NCBI RefSeq assembly: GCF_965215815.1
Contig: NZ_CBDCEO010000001.1
Coordinates: forward strand, 1 to 64,000
Length of the DNA stretch: 64,000 bases
From: Poriferisodalis sp965215815
GTDB lineage: Bacteria > Actinomycetota > Acidimicrobiia > Acidimicrobiales > Poriferisodalaceae
Direction of reading: 5' to 3'
Part shown: positions 9,943 to 18,494 of the stretch, one piece after another
Layout: the number at the start of each line of letters is the position of its first letter
How positions within the stretch are numbered: the stretch's first letter is position 1
Made by a program: the position numbers and the translations under genes
The notes under the pieces: generated by a model
What the model was told of the DNA's origin: nothing
Database searches by the model: none
What the model saw: the letters and a program-made list of their open reading frames with translations, nothing else

Positions 9943-10052
9943 TCTGTCACCGGCTGCTGCAAGACCGCGGACTGCTGGCCGGTGTGGTTGGTGCTGTCGC
10001 CGAATGGAACGAGGTTGAGGACAGTATTGACCCGATGTTGACGTTGGTGTCT

Positions 10053-10187
10053 GTGCCCGCTGAATTCGACACGGCCAACACCACTGGGCTGTCGGCGCGT
10101 GACCAGGTGATTGTCGGCACCGGCGACGTGGAGGACCTAGCCGGCAACGGCAACCAACGAACCGCTAAGGCGGTGGTGCAGGACAGC
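10053..10187 (+). repeat. 135-bp direct repeat, copy 2
   Basis: Counterpart of 7478-7612. Here the codon aligned with the TAG stop reads CAG, so the CW_binding_2 homology continues downstream. Confidence 0.8.
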
Positions 10188-10386
10188 ACTCCGCCCAGGC
10201 ACGCTGGTGGCCCACCTGCAGTCCTCTGGTATCGACGGGCTGCCAATGACCCGCTCGACAGCCTTGGCACGGGCCGGAGCCACACACGACCTCAGCGGCA
10301 ATCGCAGTGCTTTCAGAGCCGGCCTCGCGCTGCCTCGCACCTGGCTTGGGGGAGCGAGCCAGACCGTTTCACTGAGCGTCGCTAGC
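10053..10386 (+). pseudogene. Remnant of the C-terminal end of a CW_binding_2 surface gene
   Basis: The segment first encodes ARDQVIVGTGDVEDLAGNGN. After a frame change near 10190-10205 it encodes TLVAHLQSSGIDGLP and GATHDLSGN. In intact paralogues (for example 32931-35555) these two regions are about 200 residues apart, so the middle is deleted. No start codon belongs to it. It leads directly into the next CW_binding_2 gene, whose real start I place at 10387. Confidence 0.65.
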
Positions 10387-12660
10387 GTGCCACGAGTGAG
10401 GCGGCCGGGGATTGTCGTGCTGGCTGTGCTGGTCGCGCTGGGCGGTGTGGTCATGCTGCCTGCCACCGCAGCGGATGCGGCTGAGGGCGACCCGTCGGAT
10501 GTGACGGTCGCCCGTTATGGCGGAGCGGACCGCTACGCGACGTCGTTGCTGATCGCCGAGGCAGTTGCGGTCGAGGCTGGCGGTTCGCTGTCGTCGGTGG
10601 TGCTCGTGTCGGGCGAGCGATGGACGGACGCGGTCGTGGCTGCGCCGGTGGCAGGTGCATTGGGCGCTCCGGTGCTGATGACCCCGCCGGGCGGTCTGCG
10701 CGCGGACGCCTTGGCGTTCATGCGGCGTGTCGGGGTGAGCGATGCGGTGGTGATCGGTCCTGACGCCAGCGGCGGTGCCCATGGGCCCGGGCGCGGGGTG
10801 AGCGCCGCAGTGATCGACGCGCTGGCTGATGCGGGCATTGGCGCTGAGCGGATCGCCGGATCGGATCGCTACAGCACGAGCGTCGCCGCGGCCAACGAGG
10901 TCACGCCTGGTGTGATGCCCGGTCTTGGCCGCACAGCGATCGTCGCCAGCGGCGAAGTGTTCGCTGATGCGCTGGTGGCAGGTCCGTTCGCTTCCCGCGG
11001 CACCCATCCGGTGCTGCTGTCCTCGCCCGACGAACTGCACCCTGATGTGGCCGATTACCTGAGCGCCGCGGGCGTCGAGCATGTCGTGGTCATGGGCGGC
11101 ACAGCGGCGCTGAGCGCAGCCGTGGCGTCAGCGATCACAGACCTCGGGGTGTCGGTGACACGCCTGGCTGGGGCGACCCGCTATGACACCGCGGTCAAAG
11201 CCGCCGAACTCGTGAACGACCGATACAGCGCTGATGCCGGTGAGACCTGTTTTGGCACCGGCACGATCGGGGTGGCTCGTGCGCGGGTGCCGTTCGACTC
11301 GTTCAGCGCCGCACCGCTGCTCGCAAGGCTTTGCGCGCCGCTGGTGCTTGTCGACCCCGCAGAGGTCCCTGCCGATACCGAGGCCTTTCTCGATACCGCA
11401 CGCGAATCGAACGACGGTGTGGGTCTGCGGATCTTCGGCGGCGACGCCGCCGTGTCCCAGTCAGCGCTCGACGCGTACTTGGCTGCGGGGATCTCGGTCG
11501 CCGACCACGACGACTGCCGCCCGCCAAGCCTCAGCAATGTTGCGACAACAGTGGGCTTCCCGCTGCCAGACACCGTTGACCCGTCGTCGGGCGAGGTGAA
11601 GATCACCGTGCTGTTCATGGACTTTCCCGATGCGCAAGCCGGACACACGACACACGCCGAGATCGAGATAGGCCTGCCGGTCATGGAGGAATACCTGGAG
11701 GCTCAGAGCTACGGAAAGCTTGACCTAGACGTCGATGTCGTGCACCGGTGGTGGCGCGCCCCACACCCGTCCAGCAACTACCTCGATGATGACGCTGCCG
11801 GCGCTACGGGTCTGTGGCCGTCGGCGGGAGAAGAGTCGGTACGGCTGGCCGACAACGAGTACGACTTCTCCGACACTGACGTCGTGCTGACGGTGTTCCC
11901 CAGCGACCATTTCGGGCGCGGCTTGGCCCTCGGTTCGGCATTCGCCGACGGAACCGCCCTGTCGGGCTTCAGGATCAATACACACCCCGGCACCAGCGAC
12001 GGAGTGCCGTGGAACTGGGGCCTGACCGCCGCGCACGAACTTGCCCACAACTTCGGGCTCGTCGACCTGTACCCATACGACCCGAGCGTGCACGCCGCCG
12101 GGGAGCCGCCCGAGGGCACCGCCTGGGTGTACCTGGAGTTCGGCCTGATGGGTCTCAAGGCCCGCTATTCCGACGCTGACCACTCGCTCTGGTTCGTTGC
12201 GCCCGTGGAGATGCTGGCATGGACGCGTTGGCAGCTCGGTTGGCTTGACCCGGCACAGGTCGCATGCGGGGTCCGCTTGGGCGCATCGGTGGCTCTGGGG
12301 CCAGTTGCCGAGCCCGGCACCGGGATCGCCGCGGTCATCGTGCCGTTGAACGAGCACGAGATGATCGTGGTCGAGAGTCGCCGGCGGCTCGGCTACGACA
12401 CCGCCGCGCCTGACACCCACCAGAGCGGCGCGATGCCCCGCCACGGCCTGCTCGAAGAGGGTGTCCTGGTGTACACCGTGGATTCCCGAATCGACAACGG
12501 TCAGCTTCCGGTCACGGTCGCGGGGTCCGCCGGCGACAGCCGAACCGACGGTTTCCCCGTCCTCACCCCCAACGAGTCAGTCACCGTGCGCGGCTACACC
12601 GTCACCGTCACCGCAGACAACGACGACACCCACACCGTCACCATCACCCGCACCGGCTGA
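10387..12660 (+). CDS. Secreted CW_binding_2 protein with an M6-type metalloprotease domain
   Basis: 757 residues from GTG 10387; the first residues (M-PRVRR) match the start of the paralogue at 29394. The signal peptide ends near ADAAEG. Three CW_binding_2 repeats carry YGGADRYATSLLIAEAV, RIAGSDRYSTSVAAA and RLAGATRYDTAVKAAELV. The protease domain begins near residue 395 (ITVLFMDFPDA) and has the zinc motif HELAHNFGLVDLY with the first His near residue 549, typical of M6 (immune inhibitor A-like) peptidases. A C-terminal beta domain ends VTADNDDTHTVTITRTG. The likely role is a wall-bound extracellular protease. A longer upstream frame from 10207 exists but is the tail of the previous gene remnant. 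Confidence 0.85.
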   Translation: MPRVRRPGIVVLAVLVALGGVVMLPATAADAAEGDPSDVTVARYGGADRYATSLLIAEAVAVEAGGSLSSVVLVSGERWTDAVVAAPVAGALGAPVLMTPPGGLRADALAFMRRVGVSDAVVIGPDASGGAHGPGRGVSAAVIDALADAGIGAERIAGSDRYSTSVAAANEVTPGVMPGLGRTAIVASGEVFADALVAGPFASRGTHPVLLSSPDELHPDVADYLSAAGVEHVVVMGGTAALSAAVASAITDLGVSVTRLAGATRYDTAVKAAELVNDRYSADAGETCFGTGTIGVARARVPFDSFSAAPLLARLCAPLVLVDPAEVPADTEAFLDTARESNDGVGLRIFGGDAAVSQSALDAYLAAGISVADHDDCRPPSLSNVATTVGFPLPDTVDPSSGEVKITVLFMDFPDAQAGHTTHAEIEIGLPVMEEYLEAQSYGKLDLDVDVVHRWWRAPHPSSNYLDDDAAGATGLWPSAGEESVRLADNEYDFSDTDVVLTVFPSDHFGRGLALGSAFADGTALSGFRINTHPGTSDGVPWNWGLTAAHELAHNFGLVDLYPYDPSVHAAGEPPEGTAWVYLEFGLMGLKARYSDADHSLWFVAPVEMLAWTRWQLGWLDPAQVACGVRLGASVALGPVAEPGTGIAAVIVPLNEHEMIVVESRRRLGYDTAAPDTHQSGAMPRHGLLEEGVLVYTVDSRIDNGQLPVTVAGSAGDSRTDGFPVLTPNESVTVRGYTVTVTADNDDTHTVTITRTG

Positions 12661-12691
12661 ACGGACCCCAGGTCGGCCCCAGTCGTCGCGG

Positions 12692-12776
12692 GCGGCAAGC
12701 GTGCCGAAGTACGTCGAGGAGGCTTGGATCGGCCAGAACGGCAGGCGGGTTCCTGCCTCGATGCGGGACACGATCG
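12692..12776 (+). repeat. 85-bp perfect direct repeat, copy 1
   Basis: Identical to 15717-15801. The two copies bracket the RloA/RloB pair. Confidence 0.9.
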
Positions 12777-12913
12777 ACGCCATGCAAGCCAGCCAGGACG
12801 TGCGCGAGATGCAGATGCTGCTGGCCGATCTCGGCGCCACCGAAGAGGCGCGGCGCATGGCTCAGATCCAGCGCACCCTCGACCTGATGGTCCGCTCCGA
12901 GGGGCGTAGTTGA
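12692..12913 (+). pseudogene. Internally deleted copy of the Swt1-type HEPN gene
   Basis: From GTG 12701 the frame encodes VPKYVEEAWIGQNGRRVPAS and then jumps to a segment (LLADLGATEEARRM) that matches the extreme C-terminus of the HEPN protein at 15357-16315. The HEPN core, including the RNRWAH catalytic motif, is missing. The first 85 nt are identical to 15717-15801. The natural C-terminus of the family is preserved here (LMVRSEGRS), which helps judge the altered end of the full copy. Confidence 0.65.
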
Positions 12914-13154
12914 GTCGATGCTGTTTGTCACGCCTGCAACTAGATAGCGCTGACATCGCGAGCCGTTGAGGCCCGGTTGACCGGACAGACTTGGCCGCGC
13001 AGTTTCGGCCATGCCCCGGCCCGTTCGGCCAAGAGCACCCCAGGTAGTGGAGAACGCTCAAATTGAGTTCCTACGGTGCACAATTAATGCCCAATTCGGC
13101 CGTATAGTACGTAGTTGGCCTCAATTTTGCGAGAATCTAGCCAAAAGGTGTGTT

Positions 13155-14495
13155 GTGCTTCTAGAACTCGAAGTGTCCAACCATCGGTCCATCTTCGAAC
13201 CTGTCGAATTCTCGATGATCGCGATCGACGAGAACCGTTCCGCAGCGCGTCAGTTCGAGCGGTTTTCCAAGCAAGTGCTCGCGGTTGCTGGCATCTACGG
13301 TCCGAACGCGTCTGGTAAGTCGAATGTGCTCGAGGCCATCGCTTGGCTCTCGAGTGCTGTTCGCACATCCTTGAGGGCGTGGGACGACGGGATTCCTCGT
13401 GACCCACACTGTTTCGGATTCGGACCAGAACGGCCGACCACGTTCGAACTGAGCCTTATGGCCCATGAAGTCCGCTACGAATTCCGGCTCGAAGTGGACG
13501 ACCAGCGCGTGGTCTATGAGAGCCTTCACAGCTTTCCGCTGCGCCAACGGCGAAAACTCTTCGAGCGTGAAGGAGACGACATTCGTTTCCGGCGCGGATT
13601 CGAGGGCACCGGTGGCATTCAGGATCTTCTCACTCCGACCACGCTCGCGCTGTCGGCAGCAACGCGGCTGGGCTCTGCCGACGCGTACGCCGTAGGCCGT
13701 TCCATCGGATCGATACGACTGCTCGGGGCGCACCCCAGCGTGCGCCGTCGCGCTCCAGTGCCGTGGCACTACCCGTTCACAGAGTCGTCTTTGCGTCTCT
13801 TCCAGGATGAGTACGAGTATCCGCGGCTGCCCGGGCTTGCCTGGGAAGGCGACCGGCCTCGACCGATGGAGATGCTTCGGATCGCAGACCCCGGAATTGA
13901 TTCGGTCGAGTTCGATCGCGGTGATGATGATGAGGAATCTCGGAGGACTAAGTCTCGCATCCGCTTTGTGCACCGGGCGGAAACGAGCCCCGCTGTGTCC
14001 GACCCAGAGTCGGGGCCGACTGGAAAGCAAGTCTCCGGCCACGACCAAGCGACGCTTGAGTTCGAGCAAGAGTCCGCAGGTACCCAAACATGGTTTCGTC
14101 TGATCGGTCCCGTATTGGCTGCGCTGAACGAGGGCCGCGTAGTGCTCTACGACGAGATCGACGCGAGCTTGCATCCACGGCTGTCGGCGCAACTCGTCAG
14201 AATGTTCCAGGACCCTCGAACCAACCCTCACGGAGCACAGCTGATATTCACGACACACGACGTCTCACTCCTCAACAGCTTGAACCGCGACGAGGTTTGG
14301 CTCGTCGACAAGAGACGTGACGGAAGTACTGAGCTTTTCGCTCTCGCCGAATTCGGAGGCGATCGGGTCCGAAAGTCGCGAAATCTCGAAAGGGCTTACT
14401 TGCAAGGCAGATTCGGTGCCGTTCCGAATGTTGACCAACGCAAGATCTACCGTGCGCTTGGCGTGAACCGAGAGCGCTCCTTCGAGCAGGTTTGA
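13155..14495 (+). CDS. RloA-like AAA ATPase (AbiLi/OLD-type) of a two-gene defence system
   Basis: 446 residues from GTG 13155 (AAAAGG lies 6-11 nt upstream); the first residues LLELEVSNHRSI are the usual N-terminus of this ATPase family. Walker A is GIYGPNASGKSN, Walker B is VVLYDEIDASLHPR, and the switch histidine is in IFTTHDVSLLN, giving an SMC/ABC-type ATPase split by an insertion. The stop overlaps the ATG of the RloB-like gene (TGATG). RloA/RloB pairs are related to AbiL and to PARIS-type systems, in which the ATPase senses infection and controls a TOPRIM-like effector; this role is inferred. The region just upstream (13070-13150) is unusually AT-rich, consistent with a promoter and possible transfer. 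Confidence 0.85.
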   Translation: MLLELEVSNHRSIFEPVEFSMIAIDENRSAARQFERFSKQVLAVAGIYGPNASGKSNVLEAIAWLSSAVRTSLRAWDDGIPRDPHCFGFGPERPTTFELSLMAHEVRYEFRLEVDDQRVVYESLHSFPLRQRRKLFEREGDDIRFRRGFEGTGGIQDLLTPTTLALSAATRLGSADAYAVGRSIGSIRLLGAHPSVRRRAPVPWHYPFTESSLRLFQDEYEYPRLPGLAWEGDRPRPMEMLRIADPGIDSVEFDRGDDDEESRRTKSRIRFVHRAETSPAVSDPESGPTGKQVSGHDQATLEFEQESAGTQTWFRLIGPVLAALNEGRVVLYDEIDASLHPRLSAQLVRMFQDPRTNPHGAQLIFTTHDVSLLNSLNRDEVWLVDKRRDGSTELFALAEFGGDRVRKSRNLERAYLQGRFGAVPNVDQRKIYRALGVNRERSFEQV

Positions 14496-15124
14496 TGTCG
14501 GGGCGATCGTCGGCAGCTCGCCGGAAACATCAGCGCCGGAGAGGTACTCGAACCGAGAAGCGCACGTTCTTGATCTATTGCGAAGGGTTACAAACCGAAG
14601 TCGACTATCTGGAGGCACTTCAGGAGGTGCCAGAGATTCTGGATGGTGCCTCGGTAGAAATCCGCATTGACTACGGGACGGCAGGGTCGGTGCCGATGAC
14701 ACTCGTCAAGGCTGCTGTCAACGGCCCCGGTGTCGAAGATGAGGATGATGAAATTGACGAGGTCTGGTGCGTCTTCGACGTCGAATGGCCCAAGAACCAC
14801 CCCAAGCTCAACGCGTCACTCCAATTGGCACACTCGCACGGAATCCGGACAGCTGTCTCAAACCCGTGCTTTGAGTACTGGTTGATACTGCACTTCAAGC
14901 AACCCTTGGATTGGCTGACATCCAAAGATGCCGAAAACGTGCGCCAGCAACTCGATCAGAGCAAGGGAAAAGAAGTCGACGGAACGATTTACATGCACCG
15001 GCGAGCGAAGGCGGTGCGGCAGGCGGGCTACGTGAAGCGTTGGCACAAGAGAGCCAGGCACGTATTTCCCATGGATAATCCGTCTTCTGACATGTATGTC
15101 CTACTGGAGGCAATCGAGGGTTGA
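14495..15124 (+). CDS. RloB-like protein (AbiLii-type putative effector)
   Basis: 209 residues from ATG 14495, whose first base is the last of the ATPase stop codon. A basic N-terminus (RRKHQRRRGTRTEKRT) precedes FLIYCEGLQTEVDYL, then VWCVFDVEWPKNHP, then AVSNPCFEYWLILHF. These three blocks are the hallmark of the RloB family (PF13707), a TOPRIM-like fold. No membrane segment. Coupling to the ATPase and to a downstream terminator (15224-15256) defines a two-gene operon. In AbiL-like systems this subunit is the presumed toxic nuclease; no activity can be shown from sequence. Confidence 0.85.
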   Translation: MSGRSSAARRKHQRRRGTRTEKRTFLIYCEGLQTEVDYLEALQEVPEILDGASVEIRIDYGTAGSVPMTLVKAAVNGPGVEDEDDEIDEVWCVFDVEWPKNHPKLNASLQLAHSHGIRTAVSNPCFEYWLILHFKQPLDWLTSKDAENVRQQLDQSKGKEVDGTIYMHRRAKAVRQAGYVKRWHKRARHVFPMDNPSSDMYVLLEAIEG

Positions 15125-15223
15125 CAGTGCTGTCCGGCGATGATCGCCCTGCACCGATTCGGGCGAACCATCGACCAAACCCTTCTGGTGGCTCGCCCGC
15201 CCGATCAGTACAGCAAGACTGAG

Positions 15224-15256
15224 AAGAGTCCCGGGGTGCCCACCCCCGGGGCTCTT
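15224..15256 (+). terminator. GC-rich hairpin terminator after the RloAB operon
   Basis: AAGAGTCCCGGGG pairs with CCCCGGGGCTCTT (one G-U pair) around an 7-nt loop, followed by CGCG. It closely resembles the hairpin at 1067-1098. Confidence 0.7.
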
Positions 15257-15356
15257 CGCGTCTGCGCCCACAACGCGCCCGTGCCGCTGGCTACTCTCAG
15301 CGGCTCTGAGTTTCCGAGTCAGGGGCTGCGATGACCGAGACCGACGGACGCCTGAT

Positions 15357-16315
15357 GTGCCCGATGATGCGCCGCCGGCGATTCTGTTCCGTCTCAGCTA
15401 TCGAGCGGACGAGGACAACCGAAGCGGGTACCGACCGGGAGATGACAGGGACCGCATCGTCGCCTCGATGCGCGGCTGGTGGGAGCTCGACCCCGACGAG
15501 GTCAAGAGCCTCAACATCAAGTACGCCGTCGCAATTCACCGTGGCGAGACACGGGCCGTCGCCGAGATCGACAGCTGGAAGTGGCAGGACGCACCAGGCA
15601 GCGACCACAACACCTTCGAGGCGGACGAGGGCGGCTACCCCTACGAGGACGATCGCTGGCGGGGCCGGGACGACGTGCGCTGGTGCTTCTCTCCGCGTAT
15701 GGGGAAGGCGTCACGAGCGGCAAGCGTGCCGAAGTACGTCGAGGAGGCTTGGATCGGCCAGAACGGCAGGCGGGTTCCTGCCTCGATGCGGGACACGATC
15801 GTCGCCTTTTGGCCGACATCGCCGATCGACAGTGCCCGTGTCCTCGTCGGCAAGGCGCTGGAACTGCTCGGCCACGGGATGCTGCCTCGCATGGGGGGGG
15901 GGGGGTCTTCGAGCTGCGCTATGGCGACGACTGGCACTACGAGCTGCGCCAGGAGCACGGGATCTTCAGGTCCGAGGAACGCGTTCCGCTGCACGACCCC
16001 TACGTGTACCTCCAGGTGCTCCTGAAGCCGGACGAGTCAGAGATCTTCGACGAGGTCTTCACGGTGACGGCGCAGCCGACGCTCGAGCACCTACGAGATG
16101 CCCGCAACCGTTGGGCTCACTTTGACCGCATCGACGTCAACCAAGCCCGTCAAGACATTCAAGTCATGCGGCTGGTGCTGACCGATATCGGCGCCACGGA
16201 AGAGGCTCAACGGATGGGCACCATTCAGCGCACTCTGGAATTGCAGGCCCGTTCAACGTCGACCCGCCGACCCCGACCGAAGCGGAGCTCGAAGCGGACC
16301 GCGCTGCACCGCTGA
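15357..16315 (+). CDS. Swt1-type HEPN protein, interrupted at a 13-G tract
   Basis: Two frames must be joined. Frame 0 from GTG 15357 encodes an N-terminal domain of unknown type (ILFRLSYRADEDNRSGYRPG, W-rich segment) and VPKYVEEAWIGQNGRR. At the G tract 15893-15905 the coding sense passes to frame 2, which encodes VFELRYGDDWHYELRQEHG and the HEPN signature RDARNRWAH (codons 16103-16120 give RNRWAH, an Rx4H ribonuclease motif). As sequenced, frame 0 ends at 16025 without the HEPN motif. The last 20 residues (after LQARS) are out-of-frame reading of a surface-gene fragment joined near 16254, so the native end is probably lost. Swt1 HEPN domains occur in RNA-targeting defence proteins; the neighbouring RloAB pair supports that role. 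Confidence 0.65.
15717..15801 (+). repeat. 85-bp perfect direct repeat, copy 2
   Basis: Identical to 12692-12776; lies within the HEPN gene upstream of the G tract. Confidence 0.9.
15893..15905 (+). repeat. Homopolymer of 13 G within the HEPN gene
   Basis: Thirteen consecutive G follow AT and precede TCTTCG. The tract length decides whether the downstream HEPN motif is in frame. As read, it is not. Confidence 0.85.
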
Positions 16316-17424
16316 TCGAAATCTTGGCGTCTTTGACAGGGCCCGGTGGCACGCCCGCTACGACCTTCGACGTGCCTTTGACCGAAGAGAAGCCCCTGAG
16401 GCGCAGCGGCGTCACCCACATTTTGATGGCTGAGGAAGGTGTCACCGTGAACGGCGAGGCCGCGGCACTGGCGCCCGACCAGCCCGAGAATGGCCGGCCC
16501 GACATAACCGAGCGCTATCGCTACACGGTGCCCGACGGTGCTGGCCTCGCCGACGGTGATGTCATTGAGGTAGCCCGCAACACCTTTTGGGATACGCAGA
16601 ACCGTGGTAACCGGTTGACCAGGCACAGCGTGCGACCCGCGAAGAAGCTCGAGATCGCCAAAGTGTCGATCGGTGAAGTCTTCGTTCGCGGTTTGCCGAG
16701 AGCGGTCATCGTGAGCGCCGGCGACCAGGCCGCGGGGCAAATGGAGATCACGGCCAATTTGTCAGGCGTGGCGAGCGGCACGGCCGGCAACCACTGGGTC
16801 ATCTACAGCTACGAGGTTCCGAGCCGCGATCTCTCGAAGCCTGCTGCGATCGAGGTGGCGGTCGACACCGTTCATGGGGTCATCTCGTACACGGTCACCA
16901 AGGGCGCGCCGACCTTGTTTGACCTTGCGTCAGCGCTGGCCTCCAACGACACCTTCGACGCCAGCTTCTTCGTGAACTTCATAAGTCGCGCTGCGCAGGA
17001 CAAGAGCGATCCGCTGGGTCCGACCGACGCTGCGGGCATTCAATTCAGCGGCGGCACAAGCGTTGTGGTGGTGAGGGCGGACTTCAACGATGTCGCGCTG
17101 ACAGTGCCTGATGCGGCCTCTGGCGACGGGGCAATCCAGCTTGCTGGAGCCCTCGCTGGTCGTGAGGCCGCGAACCCGGTCGCGGGCGAGAACGATCTGT
17201 ATGAGGTGTGGCGGTTCAACGCGGGAGCGTTCGTGACGGACCGGGTCGTGTACTTCACCTACCAGTCGTCGTCGCTGTCGAACCTGCCACAGCTCCGCGA
17301 GACCCGCGTCGTACCGGCCGGCGTGGCGACGAACGGCCACGACGACGGCGACAGCGAGTTGACCATCCTGCGAGCGCTGCGCCTCGACGACAGCCTCAAG
17401 TGGTTCAACGACCCCACTCCCTAG
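16255..17424 (+). pseudogene. N-terminally truncated secreted surface protein, same family as 3-1048
   Basis: The open frame enters without a start near 16255 (VDPPTPTEAELEADRA), directly abutting the HEPN reading frame, and runs intact to TAG 17422. Alignment with 3-1048 covers DVIEVARNTF, NRLTR, a TLFDLASALASND block, DKSD and a C-terminal LRLDDSLKWF. No signal peptide remains. A TTG at 16324 or ATG at 16426 could start a shorter cytosolic product, but nothing suggests translation. Probably the tail of a surface-protein gene whose 5' half was replaced by the HEPN cassette. Function of the family unknown. Confidence 0.65.
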
Positions 17425-17595
17425 CGCTGGTGACGTCGGCGGCGGTCGGACTTACGAGTCGCACCGCGACATCAACGCCGCTCGATCACGCTGGCGGTCT
17501 CACTTGTTCTGAGGCCGTCATCACGGCTATGGCTGCAGGTAGCGACGAAGCTCCGCCACAGTTCGGGTGAGCCCGTTCCGTTCGAGTCTGTCCAG

Positions 17596-18048
17596 CTAGT
17601 ACTCGAGGCCGATTGCCTGAGCCTCTCGGGAGAGATCGTCGAGTATTCCTTGGCGGAACTCGTCGTCACGTTGCTTGTAGCGCAGTAAGTGTTCGAGGAG
17701 CACTTTGCGCCTGTTGCCGACGCGCCGATACGGCAGCTTCCGCTCGTCGAGCAGTTTGATCAGGTATGGCCGCGACACGTTCAAGATGTCCGCTGCGCCT
17801 TGAGTGGTGAGCTCGGCCGGCACGGGGACCACGGTGACCGCGTGTCCTTCGGCCAGGGCCGTCAGTGCGTCAACTAGCAGCCGGGCCGCGAACGTCGGCA
17901 ATTCGAGATGGAGTGCAACGAGCTCACCCGGTGCCGACGTGTCGAACGACGACCGCAGCCCGACAAGTTCTGCGAGCGCGGTCTCGGCTCCGACCGCTAC
18001 GTCCGGGCTCGGGATCTCGTACTCGCGCACGATCGTTGCGCTCGACAT
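17596..18048 (-). CDS. Excisionase-type helix-turn-helix protein, orphan antitoxin-like
   Basis: 150 residues from the ATG at 18048, which follows GAGGAGGGG at good spacing; a longer frame to 18180 has no such signal. The C-terminal half contains an excisionase/MerR-type helix-turn-helix: LTTQGAADILNVSRPYLIKL, then LDERKLPYRRVGNRRKVL, followed by a helical tail. Proteins of this shape commonly act as antitoxins of PIN-domain toxins. No PIN gene follows downstream (17425-17595 holds no plausible frame), so the partner is absent or elsewhere. A promoter with 17-nt spacing is visible at 18113-18141. Confidence 0.72.
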   Translation of the reverse strand: MSSATIVREYEIPSPDVAVGAETALAELVGLRSSFDTSAPGELVALHLELPTFAARLLVDALTALAEGHAVTVVPVPAELTTQGAADILNVSRPYLIKLLDERKLPYRRVGNRRKVLLEHLLRYKQRDDEFRQGILDDLSREAQAIGLEY

Positions 18049-18112
18049 CTCACCCCTCCTCGTCAGGTTGGCCTGGGCCACTTGATAACACGTCGCCCTC
18101 TGCGACAGATGA

Positions 18113-18141
18113 ACTATAGCCAGTAGTCGAAATATATGTAA
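18113..18141 (-). promoter_or_regulatory. Probable promoter of the 17596-18048 gene
   Basis: Read on the minus strand: TTACAT, 17 nt, TATAGT, about 65 nt upstream of the ATG at 18048. It lies in a short AT-rich patch unusual for this region. Confidence 0.45.
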
Positions 18142-18204
18142 TAAGTATGTTATGCGCTGTAGAGGCTGTAGAAGAATCAAGTCCGTATACGTACGAGCCT
18201 GTAG

Positions 18205-18431
18205 TTCCCGCGAGCGGCGCTATGCGCATTGAGATCGACACCGACGGCAACGGCGTGGCCGATTTCGCTATGGACGGGTTCGGTTCGTCGTCGAGCGGTG
18301 TGCAGTTCGTGGCAGCGCCTGATGGCAACGAGTACATCGTGGCTGGCTCGGCTGCGTGCGATCTGTCGTCTGGCGTTGGCTCGGGCACGCTGGCGGCGGC
18401 ACGACGTGTCACCAGCGGCCGATCCGGCTGA
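18205..18431 (+). pseudogene. Remnant of the C-terminal region of a CW_binding_2 surface gene
   Basis: Encodes MRIEIDTDGNGVADFAMDGF and then YIVAGSAACDLSSG and GSGTL, matching the IEIDVD-DG-DFALDGY and IIAGEASCD...SGTLVAR region of paralogues such as 32931-35555. The homology stops near 18400, where the AbiEi-like gene begins on the other strand. A likely continuation lies at 19571-19687. Confidence 0.6.
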
Positions 18432-18494
18432 TCAGCTTCGGATGGCCTTGATGAACTGCTGCACCACTGCGACAGCTTCGTTGCGCAGGCGCCG

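Noticed and set aside
10207..10386. Upstream extension of the CW_binding_2-M6 gene
   Set aside because: It encodes the tail of a different surface gene; the signal peptide starts at 10387, matching the paralogue at 29394.
12461..12700. N-terminal part of an open frame leading into the HEPN remnant
   Set aside because: It is out-of-frame reading of the M6 protease C-terminus; only 12692-12913 matches the HEPN family.
15331..16125. A 264-residue open frame in frame 1 over the HEPN gene
   Set aside because: Arg/Ser-rich composition with no homology; it is a GC-rich shadow of the real frames.
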